A DNA stretch of 64,000 nucleotides. Source: Deltaproteobacteria bacterium (GTDB lineage: Bacteria > Myxococcota_A > UBA796 > SXON01). The position numbers and the translations under genes were made by a program. Positions 1 through 8,343 of the stretch are shown here, in pieces (position 1 is the first letter of the stretch; the number at the start of each line of letters is the position of its first letter). The stretch covers positions 81,399-145,398 of the forward strand of contig CANLGL010000001.1 in assembly GCA_947490345.1 (NCBI GenBank), read 5' to 3'. The notes under the pieces were generated by a model that was given only the letters and a program-made list of their open reading frames with translations, was not told the origin of the DNA and ran no database searches.

Positions 1-83
1 AAGTGGACTACCCTGAGTTTCGGGGGCTGGCCCGGGCCCGCGCGGGCGGACTCCTGCTTGACGGACTGGGCGCGTTCAGATAG
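1..83 (+). CDS. C-terminal end of an unidentified protein (5' partial)
   Basis: The third forward frame is open from the left edge to a TAG at 81-83. The visible residues read VDYPEFRGLARARAGG and then LLLDGLGAFR. The short hydrophobic/Gly/Arg-rich tail is vaguely like the end of a nucleotide-sugar dehydrogenase, but 26 residues are too few to name it. It stops 45 bp before rplM on the same strand, so it may belong to an upstream unit. That it is coding is an inference from frame and composition only. Confidence 0.35.
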   Translation, partial: VDYPEFRGLARARAGGLLLDGLGAFR

Positions 84-128
84 TCGCGCCGGGCTTCGGG
101 GGCCCGCCCTCCGACATCGGGAAGTTTC

Positions 129-581
129 ATGCACGCACATCACACCTGGACCACCCATTCCACCTCCGCGCAGGAGGCGACGCACGATTGGTACGTCGTC
201 GACGCTGCCGGCCAGACGCTTGGTCGCTTGGCGACGCGTCTGTCTCAGGTGCTTCAGGGCAAGCACAAGGCCGCGTACACCCCGCACACCGACACCGGTG
301 ACTTCGTGGTGGTCGTCAACGCCGAGAAGATCGTGCTCACCGGCAAGAAGCTGGACCAGAAGCAGTACCACCGCTATTCGGGCTACAAGGGCGGGCTCAC
401 TTCGGTGACTGCGCGTAAGCAGCTCCAGGACCACCCCGAGCGCGTGCTTGAGGCTGCCGTGCAGGGCATGGTCCCTCGCAATCGCCTCGGCCGCCAGATG
501 CTGACCAAGCTCAAGGTCTACGCCGGCGCGACCCATCCCCACGTGGCGCAAGACCCCAAGCCCTTTCCCGAGTACGTCTGA
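129..581 (+). CDS. rplM: 50S ribosomal protein L13
   Basis: 150 residues, the normal length for bacterial L13. Family landmarks are clear: the [19 protein letters not shown] opening after a short extension, [19 protein letters not shown], the [11 protein letters not shown] stretch, and the C-terminal [19 protein letters not shown] followed by the AG.THPH motif. L13 binds 23S rRNA early in large-subunit assembly. Its TGA stop shares one base with the rpsI start at 581, the classic rplM-rpsI couple. The N-terminus carries about 20 extra residues ([19 protein letters not shown]) before the conserved core. Confidence 0.97.
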   Translation: MHAHHTWTTHSTSAQEATHDWYVVDAAGQTLGRLATRLSQVLQGKHKAAYTPHTDTGDFVVVVNAEKIVLTGKKLDQKQYHRYSGYKGGLTSVTARKQLQDHPERVLEAAVQGMVPRNRLGRQMLTKLKVYAGATHPHVAQDPKPFPEYV

Positions 582-979
582 TGGCCTCCAAGCAGCTTGT
601 CCAGTTCTGCGCTACCGGCCGCCGCAAGACGGCCACCGCGCGCGTCTTCCTTCGTCCCGGTTCGGGCAAGGTCACCGTCAACGCTCGTGAGGCGGGGGTC
701 TACCTCCACCGCGCCGTGCTTGAAATGGTGGTGCGCCAGCCTATGGTGGTGACTGGCCAGCCCGATTGGGATGTGATGGTCAACGTCCACGGGGGCGGCA
801 AGTCGGGCCAAGCCGAGGCTATCCGCATGGGCATCGCCCGGGCGCTGGTCATGGCTCACCCGGGCCTCCGGTCCGAGCTGCGCAAGGCGGGCTTCCTGAC
901 CCGTGACGGCCGGAAGGTCGAACGTAAGAAGTACGGCCGCGCCGGTGCCCGTCGCCGCTTCCAGTTCAGCAAGCGCTAG
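581..979 (+). CDS. rpsI: 30S ribosomal protein S9
   Basis: 132 residues with all S9 hallmarks: [22 protein letters not shown] near the N-terminus, [19 protein letters not shown] in the middle, and the basic tail [22 protein letters not shown] whose last Lys-Arg reaches the ribosomal P site. The start codon overlaps the rplM stop (TGATG), so translation is probably coupled. The gene ends 60 bp before the next start, with no obvious strong terminator in the gap. Confidence 0.97.
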   Translation: MASKQLVQFCATGRRKTATARVFLRPGSGKVTVNAREAGVYLHRAVLEMVVRQPMVVTGQPDWDVMVNVHGGGKSGQAEAIRMGIARALVMAHPGLRSELRKAGFLTRDGRKVERKKYGRAGARRRFQFSKR

Positions 980-1039
980 TCCGCGGGGCCTCATGGTGCA
1001 GCCGGGTCGATCCGATCCGGTCGGGAGGAAGACCCCCCG

Positions 1040-1969
1040 ATGCGCCCACTCCGAACTTCGCGCCAGCAGCCGCTCACCGCTGATGTGCCCGGCCTGACCC
1101 GTCTCATCGAAGAGATGGCGCAAGCGGGGGCAACCGATCTGCACATCAAAGTGCCGGGACGGCCTCAGGTTCGTGTCGAGGGGGCTCTCGTCCCCATGCC
1201 GCACGAGCGAGTCAACCCGGCCGATACGTTCGGCTTCGCCCAGGCAGTGATGGCACTCGCCGGGGAGCCTGAGCCCTTCGCTTCGGTGCGCGACGCCCGC
1301 GTCGCCTTTGCCATCGACGGTGTCGGCCGCTTCCGCGGTCAGGTCGCGCGGCAGCGGGGCTCGTTCGAGATCGTGATCCATCGGGTGCAGTTGGAGGCGC
1401 CGCGGGTGGAGGAGTTCCCCGGGCTTTCCGTGGTCGACGAGGCCTTCTCTGGTCCGCGAGGGCTCTTCCTCGTCGGCGGTGGCCGTCAGCGTCGCGGAGC
1501 GTTGGCCGCCATCATCCGGAGCTTCAACGAGCAACATTGGGGCCGCCTGGTAAGCATCGAGGACCCGATCGACTGGCTCCACCGCGATGCGCGGGCGAGC
1601 ATCAGCCAACGTGAGGTGGGCACTGACGTGGCCACCTTCCACGAAGGGCTCGCCGGTGCGCTACGCCAAGATGCTGATGCCATCGTGGTGACAGACGTCC
1701 CCACCGTCGAGGACGCGGAGGTCGTCCTCCGTGCGGCAGAGGATGGTCTCTTCGTGTTCGCTGGCATGCCGATGGCGGGCGCGGACGACGCGATGATGAG
1801 TTTTGCGGGGCGGTTCCCGGTGAGCCGGGAGCGCGAGATCGTCTCACGGGTCGCGAGCGTGCTTCGGGGAATCGTGCTGGTCGATGCGGATGGCTCGGTC
1901 ACATGGCGGGCGATCGATGCCGCCCGCCGTGCTGCCATGCGCGCTGGCGGCCTGACTCTGGTCGGCTAG
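1040..1969 (+). CDS. PilT/PilU-family pseudo-ATPase with lost P-loop
   Basis: 309 residues with the PilT architecture. An N-terminal module (LIEEMAQAGATDLHIKVPG, about 21-40) matches the 'SDLHL' opening of type IV pilus retraction ATPases, and the Asp-box region VSIEDPIDW (171-179) and ALRQDADAIVV (207-217) align with the ATPase core. The nucleotide site is gone. The Walker A position reads GGGRQRRGAL (146-155) instead of GxTGSGKST, the Walker B glutamate is absent (VTDVPT instead of VGEMRD), and the His-box TLHT is replaced by GMPM. I infer a non-catalytic regulatory or structural paralogue. A GGGAGG-like Shine-Dalgarno (gggaggaag, 1022-1030) supports the ATG at 1040. It stands alone, with no pil genes in the window. 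Confidence 0.75.
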   Translation: MRPLRTSRQQPLTADVPGLTRLIEEMAQAGATDLHIKVPGRPQVRVEGALVPMPHERVNPADTFGFAQAVMALAGEPEPFASVRDARVAFAIDGVGRFRGQVARQRGSFEIVIHRVQLEAPRVEEFPGLSVVDEAFSGPRGLFLVGGGRQRRGALAAIIRSFNEQHWGRLVSIEDPIDWLHRDARASISQREVGTDVATFHEGLAGALRQDADAIVVTDVPTVEDAEVVLRAAEDGLFVFAGMPMAGADDAMMSFAGRFPVSREREIVSRVASVLRGIVLVDADGSVTWRAIDAARRAAMRAGGLTLVG

Positions 1970-1973
1970 CTCG

Positions 1974-2435
1974 TTAGCGCCAGCCCGTGTCCCACGACGA
2001 ATCAGGGGCGGGGAGCACGTGGGCGCTGGGGTCTCCATCGAGGCGCAGCCCCTGCGCGATGTACTGCGTGCGCTCGGAGTCCTCTCCCTCGCAGGAGGAC
2101 GTGGTTTGCTTCTCGACGTAGCGTCCTTCGAAAACGCCGTAGCTCAGGGTGCCCTCCAGCGTCACCGAGTTGGTCCAGTGGTAGTTGCACTCCCGGTCGC
2201 TGACGGCGTAGCTGGATTCGAAGGCGAAGCTGGCCGCTTCGTCTTGCACCGACCCCGTCAGCGTGAAGCGGTCGCTCTGGGCAAGAACGCGGCCGTCTTC
2301 GAGGGTGGTGAGCGAGGTCATCTCATCGCTCCGTGTGCCCGAACGCTCCTGCTCCTCCTCGTCGAGGACCAGAGAAAAAAGCCAGGTGCCGTCCCAGGAG
2401 GCTCCGCATCCGACCAACAGCAAAGGGAGGATCAT
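1974..2435 (-). CDS. Small secreted lipoprotein, tandem paralogue B
   Basis: The preferred start is ATG 2435, giving MILPLLLVGC and then ASWDGTW. The lipobox is LVGC with Cys at position 10, an extremely short signal peptide without Lys/Arg. The start overlaps the stop of the upstream paralogue as ATGA (2432-2435). The mature part (about 144 aa) contains GTW, LEDGRVLAQSDRFTLTGS, EGTLSYGVFEGRYVE and Cys residues, resembling a small beta-sheet lipoprotein that forms one compact domain. It aligns with the gene at 2432-2875 over GTW, LE-G, the TGS/TGT turn and the EGR/SGT strand, so the pair looks like a tandem duplication. Function unknown. Confidence 0.65.
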   Translation of the reverse strand: MILPLLLVGCGASWDGTWLFSLVLDEEEQERSGTRSDEMTSLTTLEDGRVLAQSDRFTLTGSVQDEAASFAFESSYAVSDRECNYHWTNSVTLEGTLSYGVFEGRYVEKQTTSSCEGEDSERTQYIAQGLRLDGDPSAHVLPAPDSSWDTGWR

Positions 2436-2875
2436 TGCGCCTCCAGATAGTCGTTGCGGCTCGAGGTGACGCGCGACCCGGCATAGTCCCACGCGCTGGT
2501 GCAGGAGTAGTCACTGCCGCCGTCGGTCTCCTCCCACGACTCCACCGTATAGGTGCCGCTCAGCGTTGGGCGGTCCCAGGTCCCGACGAAGACCGCGCTG
2601 TTGGTGGCGGTGTAGCCGTCGTAGTGGAGCGATTCGACCCAGGCGAGCTCGATCTGGGTCTCGTTGGCGGTTCCGGTCATCGGGCGGTCGATGGTCGCCA
2701 GCCAGTGCCCATTCTCCAGGTGGTAGACATCCATCAATGTCGCTTGGTTGGAGCTTGCCTCTTCCCCGGATTCGTCGTCGGCGCAATCGCCGGTGACCTC
2801 GGGGATGAGGTCGAACACCAAGGCCCAGGTTCCCTCGAACGGGCTGCAGGACGTCAGGAGCAACAAGCTGATCAT
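2432..2875 (-). CDS. Small secreted lipoprotein, tandem paralogue A
   Basis: The start is placed at ATG 2875: MISLLLLTSC followed by SPFEGTWALVF, with lipobox LTSC and Cys at position 10. A longer in-frame ATG at 2944 would add a Cys- and Arg-rich stretch unlike a signal peptide, so the shorter form is preferred; a GAGG about 12 bases upstream agrees weakly. The mature protein is acidic with two conserved Cys and repeats the layout of its downstream neighbour (GTW..., LENGHWLATIDRPMTGT, FVGTWDRPTLSGTYTVE). The ATGA overlap with the next gene implies co-translation. Product unknown; probably an outer-membrane-anchored periplasmic or surface protein. Confidence 0.62.
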   Translation of the reverse strand: MISLLLLTSCSPFEGTWALVFDLIPEVTGDCADDESGEEASSNQATLMDVYHLENGHWLATIDRPMTGTANETQIELAWVESLHYDGYTATNSAVFVGTWDRPTLSGTYTVESWEETDGGSDYSCTSAWDYAGSRVTSSRNDYLEAQ

Positions 2876-2928
2876 GGGGCGCGAATCCTCGCCGACTACG
2901 CGGCCGGCACATGGTAGATTGCCCCGGC

Positions 2929-2967
2929 ATGGCTCAGAACGCAAACCGCGTCCGCCCGCCCGGATGA
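2929..2967 (+). other. Possible 12-codon leader ORF overlapping the kinase start
   Basis: ATG at 2929 opens MAQNANRVRPPG and stops at TGA 2965-2967, overlapping the kinase ATG (2964) in the ATGA arrangement seen for real gene pairs in this window. A TGGTAGATTGCC box at 2912-2923, repeated exactly at 51693-51704 before another operon, could be an extended -10 element that would place transcription start close to this ATG. It may be a translational-coupling leader or chance; there is no protein-level evidence. Confidence 0.3.
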
Positions 2968-4538
2968 TCAGGTCCGGGCGCAGCTATCGGGTCACGGCGC
3001 TCCTGGGACAAGGCGCGTTCGGCGCGGTTTATCTCGCGGACACCCTCGGCACGGGCCTACAGCGGCGCGTCGCCGTGAAGCTGTTGCGCGCCGAAAAGGC
3101 CAGCACGCCCGGGCTTGTTGGGCGCTTGCGGGACGAAGCAAGGATGTTGGCAGCGATTCGACATCGGGCCATCGTCCGGGTCGACGACCTGGTGGAGCTC
3201 GATGGCACCTGGGCCATCGTCATGGAATATGTCGAGGGTTGCGACATCGGCGAGCTTCTGAAGCTCGGCGCCATCCCGCCCGTTGCGGCGCTCGCCATCA
3301 TCGAAGAGGTGGCCAGCGCGCTGCATGCGGCGTACCACCAGAACAACGCCGAGGGTCTACCGCTGCACCTGATTCACCGGGACATCAAGCCGTCGAACCT
3401 GCGGGTCACGGCGCAGGGTGAGGTGAAGATCCTGGATTTCGGCGTCGCGCGCGCCGAGATGACGGACCGGGAGGAGCATACCCAGGACGCCGCGTTCGGC
3501 ACCGTACCGTACATGGCGCCGGAGCGCTTCTACGGGGAGGACAGCCACGCTGGCGACGTCTACGCGCTGGGCGTGACCGCTTTCGAGATGCTGACGGCGG
3601 TAAAGCCTGGCAAGTCCGCGATGGACGCTGACCGAGCGCCCCCGGGAGACAAGCTGCGCGCTCAGTGGGCGTGGCTCGCTGAGATCTCGGAACCGCTCCA
3701 CGATCTGATCGCTCAGATGCTCAGTCCGAACGCGTCGGATCGGCCCACCGCACGGGAGACGGCTCGCCTGGCTGCGGCCATTCGTGCGGGCTTGCCGGGG
3801 GACCCGCTGGACGAGTGGGCGGAGGGCCTCGTTCCGGGCGCGCTCTTCCTGCAGCAGGAGCGGCGTGAGCAGCAGACTGGCGATCGCTCCGGCACGGTGC
3901 TCATCGAGCGATCGGGGGTGATGCCGGTTCAGGCGCGCCTTCGCGGGGGAAATGTGGCGGCGCTCGTCGCGGCGCCGGTGGCGCTCATTGTCGCCGGCGT
4001 GGTGGCGGCGCTCATCATTCTTCCAGTGCTTTGGTTCGGGCTCGGCGGGAACAGGCCATCGCCGGCTGCGGCGCCTGCGGGCACGGCCTTGGCGGCTTCC
4101 CAAGCGCCGCCGGCGACCGTCGGTCGCGAGGGTGGTGGCAGCGTGCCCGCCACTGCGCCGGCCGCCGGGTCCGCAACCGCGGTCAAGTCGCCGCAAGCGG
4201 TGGAACGTCCGGCCAAGGGCCCCAGCGGGCCCCCGGATCGGCCCACCTTGTCAGAGGTCGTCACTGCGCCGCCCATTGCCCCTGAGCTTGCCCCAGCGGC
4301 TCCGGTCCCGTCTGGACCGGGCCGGGTGGTGCTAAGCGGGGACGCCCAGGGCGTCAGCTTGAGCGGCGAGGTTGGCCGATTCGGTGCAGGGGAGGTGCCC
4401 GCAGGTACCTACAGCGCCGAGGTGCGCTTTGCGGACGGCACCACCGTCACCCAACGAACGGTGGTGGTCGAAAGCGGCAAGGTCACGACGCTGAAGTGCT
4501 CGGCCGCCTTCCAGAACTGTCGTGTGGTCCGGGAGTAG
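2964..4538 (+). CDS. Hanks-type Ser/Thr protein kinase with membrane anchor and PEGA-like tail
   Basis: About 524 residues from ATG 2964. The kinase domain is complete: glycine loop LGQGAFGAVY (14-23), catalytic Lys39 in VAVKLL, HRDIKPSN (138-145), DFG (158-160), and YMAPE (183-187). A Gly/Ala/Val transmembrane helix follows at about 331-360, then an Ala/Pro-rich linker. The C-terminal domain of about 70 residues (GRVVLSGDAQGVSLSG...VPAGTYSAEVRF) resembles the PEGA fold and would lie in the periplasm. The layout suggests an envelope-sensing kinase. Start choice: the kinase fold begins at SYRVTALLGQG, so upstream in-frame codons are unnecessary. The Cys-rich exported protein at 4540 follows after one base and may be its partner. 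Confidence 0.9.
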   Translation: MIRSGRSYRVTALLGQGAFGAVYLADTLGTGLQRRVAVKLLRAEKASTPGLVGRLRDEARMLAAIRHRAIVRVDDLVELDGTWAIVMEYVEGCDIGELLKLGAIPPVAALAIIEEVASALHAAYHQNNAEGLPLHLIHRDIKPSNLRVTAQGEVKILDFGVARAEMTDREEHTQDAAFGTVPYMAPERFYGEDSHAGDVYALGVTAFEMLTAVKPGKSAMDADRAPPGDKLRAQWAWLAEISEPLHDLIAQMLSPNASDRPTARETARLAAAIRAGLPGDPLDEWAEGLVPGALFLQQERREQQTGDRSGTVLIERSGVMPVQARLRGGNVAALVAAPVALIVAGVVAALIILPVLWFGLGGNRPSPAAAPAGTALAASQAPPATVGREGGGSVPATAPAAGSATAVKSPQAVERPAKGPSGPPDRPTLSEVVTAPPIAPELAPAAPVPSGPGRVVLSGDAQGVSLSGEVGRFGAGEVPAGTYSAEVRFADGTTVTQRTVVVESGKVTTLKCSAAFQNCRVVRE

Positions 4539-4539
4539 G

Positions 4540-4821
4540 GTGCAGCGTAAGTTGGCGACGTTTGCTCTGGCCGCGACGGTCTTTTTGATCGGCTGGGCCG
4601 CGACGCGGGGGTACGTCGCCGGGGCGAAGGCACCCTTGGGAACAAGCTGCGAGGACCGCTGTTTTTCGCGCGATTCGGAATGCGCACCCTTGGCCGCGAC
4701 GCAAGGCGGCTTCCCGGACGCCAGCTTGCCAGAGGCAGATCGCCGCGCGGCGTGCAACGGCCTCTGCTATGTGCTTCGCCTGCAGGCTCCGGGGCGTGAC
4801 GACGCCTGCCTGGACCTGTAG
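4540..4821 (+). CDS. Small exported Cys-rich protein next to the kinase
   Basis: A GTG at 4540, one base after the kinase stop, is preceded by GGGAG. An alternative GTG lies at 4522. The 93-residue product has a basic start and one hydrophobic helix (KLATFALAATVFLIGWAATRG), acting as signal peptide or anchor, followed by about 65 residues with six cysteines in pairs (CEDRC, SEC, CNGLC, DAC) that could form three disulfides in the periplasm. No family recognised. Tight linkage suggests a ligand or accessory partner for the kinase ectodomain; this is inference. Confidence 0.6.
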   Translation: MQRKLATFALAATVFLIGWAATRGYVAGAKAPLGTSCEDRCFSRDSECAPLAATQGGFPDASLPEADRRAACNGLCYVLRLQAPGRDDACLDL

Positions 4822-4836
4822 CTGCGTCAGTCGGTA

Positions 4837-5604
4837 TTACGGCCCGCCGCCGCGGCGACGTCGCGCGCGTTTCGCCGCTGCGGCTGTCTCGGCCTCGGCG
4901 CGGATCACCGCCGGATCTCGCAGGCCTGCGGCGGCGGCGAGGTCTGGCCGCCACGCAAACGTGCGAGCGTCGGCCTGCTGCAGGCGCCATGCGGCGACGC
5001 GGCCATGGTCGCCGCTGCACAGCACCTCGGGCACGCCGTGCCCCTCCCAGTCCCGCGGGCGGGTGTAGTGGGGGTACTCCAGCCGGCCGTTGGCGAAGCT
5101 CTCGTCCTCGGTGCTGTGCGCGTTCCCGAGGGCGCCGGGGAGCAGCCGAACGATGGCGTCGATGATGACGCAGGCGGCCAGTTCGCCGCCGGTCAGGACG
5201 AAGTCGCCGATGGACAGCGCCTCGTCGGTGAGGTGGTCACGGACGCGTGCGTCCACGCCCTCGTAGTGACCGCAGATGAACACCAGGCGCGGCAGGCTGG
5301 CGAGCCGAGTGGCCACCGAATGATCGAAGCGTGTGCCGCTCGCTTCCAGCAGGATGACGTGCGGAGCTGCGTCGGTGACGGGCAGGGCCCGCAGAGCGGC
5401 GGCCACGACGTCCACGCGCATGACCATGCCGCTGCCGCCGCCGAAGGGCGAATCGTCGACGCTCCGGTGCCGTCCGAGCCCGTGTTCCCGAATGTCGTGC
5501 GTGGCCAGTGACCAGACCTTGGCGGTCTGCGCGCGTCCCAAGATCGACCCTGTCAGGATCGGATTGATCAACTCGGGAAAGAGCGTGAGCACGTCGACGT
5601 GCAC
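4837..5604 (-). CDS. trmD: tRNA (guanine-N1-)-methyltransferase TrmD
   Basis: 255 residues from GTG 5604 (VHVDVLTLFPELI), the typical TrmD size. Knot motifs of the SPOUT fold are present: DDSPFGGGSGMVMR, FICGHYEGVDARV, and SIGDFVLTGGELAACVIIDA, which builds the SAM pocket, plus YPHYTRP.DWEGHGVPEVL. It methylates G37 of tRNAs reading CNN and some other codons, preventing frameshifting. A longer in-frame reading to 5733 would run deep into rimM and lacks family similarity, so the GTG is chosen. It is the last gene of rpsP-khpA-rimM-trmD; the rplS that often follows trmD is not here. The C-terminus is Arg-rich. Confidence 0.95.
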   Translation of the reverse strand: MHVDVLTLFPELINPILTGSILGRAQTAKVWSLATHDIREHGLGRHRSVDDSPFGGGSGMVMRVDVVAAALRALPVTDAAPHVILLEASGTRFDHSVATRLASLPRLVFICGHYEGVDARVRDHLTDEALSIGDFVLTGGELAACVIIDAIVRLLPGALGNAHSTEDESFANGRLEYPHYTRPRDWEGHGVPEVLCSGDHGRVAAWRLQQADARTFAWRPDLAAAAGLRDPAVIRAEAETAAAAKRARRRRGGGP

Positions 5605-5609
5605 GACGT

Positions 5610-6119
5610 CTACTCCCCGGCCGCGAGCGCCCCGCGCGCGACCACGATCACCCCGCCTTCGGCATCGACGCGGAGCACCGTCTCGGCTCCAGGAAGCACG
5701 AACGCGTCCTCGCCCTCCGTGGCGATGACCCACACGTCCCGGTCGCCGCTGATCACCTCGGAGAGGGTGCCGAGGGACGTGCCGTCTTCGTCCTCCACCG
5801 ACATGCCCACGAGGTCGGCGACGTAGAATTCACCGTCCGGGAGCGGCGGCAGTTGGTCGCGGTCGATGAGCACACGAAAGCCCATCAGCGCGCCAGCTTC
5901 TTCCGGTGTGCGAATGCCATCGACCAAGCCGATGATGCGCTTCCCCGCCCCGGGCCGAATAGAAACAGTCGCGACCCGCTCCTCGCCGTCCGGGGAGGCC
6001 AGAATGACCCGCCGAGGCGCGGTAAGCACGCTGTCCTCGCGGTTGTGGAGGTGCAGGCGCACTTCGCCGCGAACGCCGAACACGCCGACCACGGAGCCGA
6101 GCTCGATGCGGTCGGCCAC
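5610..6119 (-). CDS. rimM: 16S rRNA processing factor RimM
   Basis: 169 residues, normal size. The N-terminal RimM domain opens with ELGSVVGVFGVRGEVRLHLHN, and the PRC-barrel half carries the FYVADLVGMSVEDEDGTSLGT motif that binds S19 during 30S head maturation. It sits 4 bp after khpA and 5 bp before the trmD GTG, the standard operon order. Confidence 0.95.
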   Translation of the reverse strand: MADRIELGSVVGVFGVRGEVRLHLHNREDSVLTAPRRVILASPDGEERVATVSIRPGAGKRIIGLVDGIRTPEEAGALMGFRVLIDRDQLPPLPDGEFYVADLVGMSVEDEDGTSLGTLSEVISGDRDVWVIATEGEDAFVLPGAETVLRVDAEGGVIVVARGALAAGE

Positions 6120-6123
6120 GGGG

Positions 6124-6372
6124 CTATTCGTCGACGGCGGTGGTTCCGGGCTCGATGAGCTCGAGCACGGCGCGACGGTCGCCGCTCGAAGCGCTCAGGA
6201 CGGTCCGCAGGGCACGCAAGGTCTCGCCGTCGGGACCTTTGACGCTGTCCAGATCGGTGGGGTCGACCGTCAGCTCGAGCAGCACGCTGGCTTCGCCGCC
6301 GACTTCGTTGATCGACACGCCATCGGGCTTCTTCACGATGCCGCTGAGCAGGTGCTGGAGGAGTGCCTGCAT
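6124..6372 (-). CDS. khpA: KH-domain RNA-binding protein KhpA
   Basis: 82 residues between rpsP and rimM, the conserved location of KhpA (YlqC). The KH core is recognisable: ALLQHLLSGIVKKPDGVSI, then VLLELTVDPTDLDSVKGPDGETLRALRTVLSAS. The usual GKxGxxxxALR loop is altered to KGPDGETLRALR, so the GxxG is GPDG and the following helix lacks the basic pair. It probably binds RNA together with a KhpB/Jag partner encoded elsewhere. Spacing of 3 bp to rpsP and 4 bp to rimM indicates one transcript. Confidence 0.85.
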   Translation of the reverse strand: MQALLQHLLSGIVKKPDGVSINEVGGEASVLLELTVDPTDLDSVKGPDGETLRALRTVLSASSGDRRAVLELIEPGTTAVDE

Positions 6373-6375
6373 GGG

Positions 6376-6639
6376 CTAGGCCTCGGCCGGGGCGGCCGCT
6401 GCGGCCTTACGAGCGAGGGCCAGCAGGTCGGCCACGGTCTCGGTGGGCTGTGCGCCCTGACCGATCCAGAAGTCGGCGCGGGCGAGATCGACGTGGATCA
6501 CCGGGGGCTCGACCATGGGGTTGTAGTGCCCGATGTACTCGATGCAGCGCCCGTCGCGGGGCGAGCGCTTGTCGGCGATGACGAAGCGGTAGGAGGGCTT
6601 CTTCTTAGCGCCGGTGCGGGTGAGACGAATACGGACCAT
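6376..6639 (-). CDS. rpsP: 30S ribosomal protein S16
   Basis: 87 residues beginning [31 protein letters not shown], the unmistakable S16 signature, followed by YIGHYNPM and the [12 protein letters not shown] box. It ends in an Ala-rich tail. It is the first gene of the minus-strand rpsP-khpA-rimM-trmD operon. A TCTAACG motif at 6666-6672 (CGTTAGA read on the gene strand) lies 27 bp upstream of the start and resembles a box that recurs before other genes here. Confidence 0.96.
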   Translation of the reverse strand: MVRIRLTRTGAKKKPSYRFVIADKRSPRDGRCIEYIGHYNPMVEPPVIHVDLARADFWIGQGAQPTETVADLLALARKAAAAAPAEA

Positions 6640-6699
6640 GGTGTACCCTCGAACGAGCGGCGGCGTCTAACGAGCCCACTGCCAGTCGGCAAGGGGCGC

Positions 6700-8256
6700 C
6701 TATAGGGGGATGTTGCCGTGCTTTCGGGGCGGGTTGTGGTCTCGCTTGTTGTCGAGGCTGTCAAACGCGTCGACGAGGCGCGCGCGGGTGAAGCGCGGCC
6801 GCAGCACCTCGTCGACGAATCCCAGCTCGGCGGCGCGCCATGGGTTGGCGAACCGCGCGCGATAATCGGCTACCAACGCCGCGCGGCGGGCAACCGGGTC
6901 GTCGGCGGCAGCCAGCTCGTTGCGGAAGATCACGTTGACCGCGCCGTCCGCGCCCATCACGGCAATCTCTGCCGTGGGCCAGGCGAAGTTCAGGTCAGCG
7001 CGCAGATGTTTGCTGTTCATCACACAGTAGGCGCCCCCGTAGGCCTTGCGCGTGATCAGCGTCACCTTGGGAACGGTCGCCTCCGCAAACGCGTACAGGA
7101 GCTTGGCTCCGTGGCGGATGATCCCGCCGTGCTCCTGGGCGGTGCCTGGTAGGAAGCCCGGCACGTCCTCGACCACCCACAGCGGGATGTTGAAGGCGTC
7201 GCAGAAACGCACGAAGCGGGCGGCCTTTACCGACGCGTTGACGTCCAGAACTCCGGCCAACACTGCCGGCTGGTTCGCCACCACCCCGACGCTGCGTCCG
7301 CCGAGGTGGCAGAAGCCGATAACGATATTCGCCGCGTAGTCCGCCTGAACCTCCAGGAACGTCCCATCGTCGGCGACGGCGGTGATCACGTCTTTGATGT
7401 CGTAGGGTTTGTTCGGATTGGCGGGCACGATCTCATCGAGCTCGGGGATCTCCCGGTCGGTCGGATCCGCGCTGGCCCGGCGGGGCGCCTCCTCCATGTT
7501 GTTCTGCGGTAGGTACGCCAACAAGGCCCGCAGCAGCGCGATCGCGGAGGGTTCGTCGTCAGCGGCAAAGTGCGCGACCCCCGAGATCTGGGTGTGCGCG
7601 GTGGCCCCGCCGAGGGCCTCCTGGGTGACTTCCTCGTGGGTGACGGTTTTGATCACGTCGGGACCGGTGACGAACATGAACGAGGTGTCTCTCGCCATGA
7701 TCAAAAAGTCGGTGATCGCCGGCGAGTACACCGCGCCCCCAGCGCAGGGCCCGAGGATGGCACTGAGTTGGGGCACCACGCCGCTTGCGAGGGTGTTGCG
7801 CAGGAAGATGTCGGCATATCCACCAAGGCTCTCGACGCCTTCCTGGATGCGTGCCCCCCCGGAATCGTTCATTCCGATGACCGGCGCCCCGTTCTTCATC
7901 GCCAGGTCCATCACCTTGCACACTTTCTTGGCGTACGCGCCCGAGAGGGTGCCGCCGAAGACAGTGAAATCCTGGGCGAACAGGTAGACCAGACGCCCGT
8001 CCACTCGCGCGTAGCCGGTGACCACACCGTCCCCCGGAACCCGGCGTTTGTCCATGCCGAAGTCGATGCAACGATGGACGACGTGGCGATCGAGTTCCCG
8101 GAATGTCCCGGGGTCGATCAGGGCGTCGATGCGTTCCCGGGCCGTGAGTTTTCCCCGGGCGTGCTGCCGGGCGATGGCGTCGGCGCCCCCGGCGGCCAGG
8201 GCCAAGGCGTCAGTTTTCCCCAGTTCGTCGATGAGCGCCTGATGGTCGGGGTGCAT
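6700..8256 (-). CDS. Acyl-CoA carboxylase carboxyltransferase subunit (propionyl-CoA carboxylase beta-like)
   Basis: 518 residues, the full length of PccB/MmdA-type biotin-dependent carboxyltransferases. Order of motifs: [61 protein letters not shown] (the first acyl-CoA loop), [12 protein letters not shown], and in the second half [63 protein letters not shown], followed by [17 protein letters not shown]. It transfers CO2 from carboxybiotin to propionyl- or a related acyl-CoA. No biotin carboxylase or biotin-carrier gene lies nearby, so substrate choice cannot be settled. GCTAACG at 8280-8286 may be part of its promoter. Confidence 0.9.
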   Translation of the reverse strand: MHPDHQALIDELGKTDALALAAGGADAIARQHARGKLTARERIDALIDPGTFRELDRHVVHRCIDFGMDKRRVPGDGVVTGYARVDGRLVYLFAQDFTVFGGTLSGAYAKKVCKVMDLAMKNGAPVIGMNDSGGARIQEGVESLGGYADIFLRNTLASGVVPQLSAILGPCAGGAVYSPAITDFLIMARDTSFMFVTGPDVIKTVTHEEVTQEALGGATAHTQISGVAHFAADDEPSAIALLRALLAYLPQNNMEEAPRRASADPTDREIPELDEIVPANPNKPYDIKDVITAVADDGTFLEVQADYAANIVIGFCHLGGRSVGVVANQPAVLAGVLDVNASVKAARFVRFCDAFNIPLWVVEDVPGFLPGTAQEHGGIIRHGAKLLYAFAEATVPKVTLITRKAYGGAYCVMNSKHLRADLNFAWPTAEIAVMGADGAVNVIFRNELAAADDPVARRAALVADYRARFANPWRAAELGFVDEVLRPRFTRARLVDAFDSLDNKRDHNPPRKHGNIPL

Positions 8257-8343
8257 TCGGGGACCTCTGGAGCGCCGGGGCTAACGCTCCTGCTTGTGGA
8301 AATCCCGCGCGGACGCTACCGTGGGGCGCTGATGGAGTCCCCG

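Noticed and set aside
518-1642. 374-codon minus-strand frame over rpsI and the PilT-like gene
   Set aside because: It covers a universally conserved ribosomal gene on the other strand and shows no recognisable domain.
2748-2963. Longer N-terminus for the Ser/Thr kinase
   Set aside because: The extension would overlap an opposing lipoprotein gene and precedes a kinase fold that begins normally at residue 8 of the chosen start.
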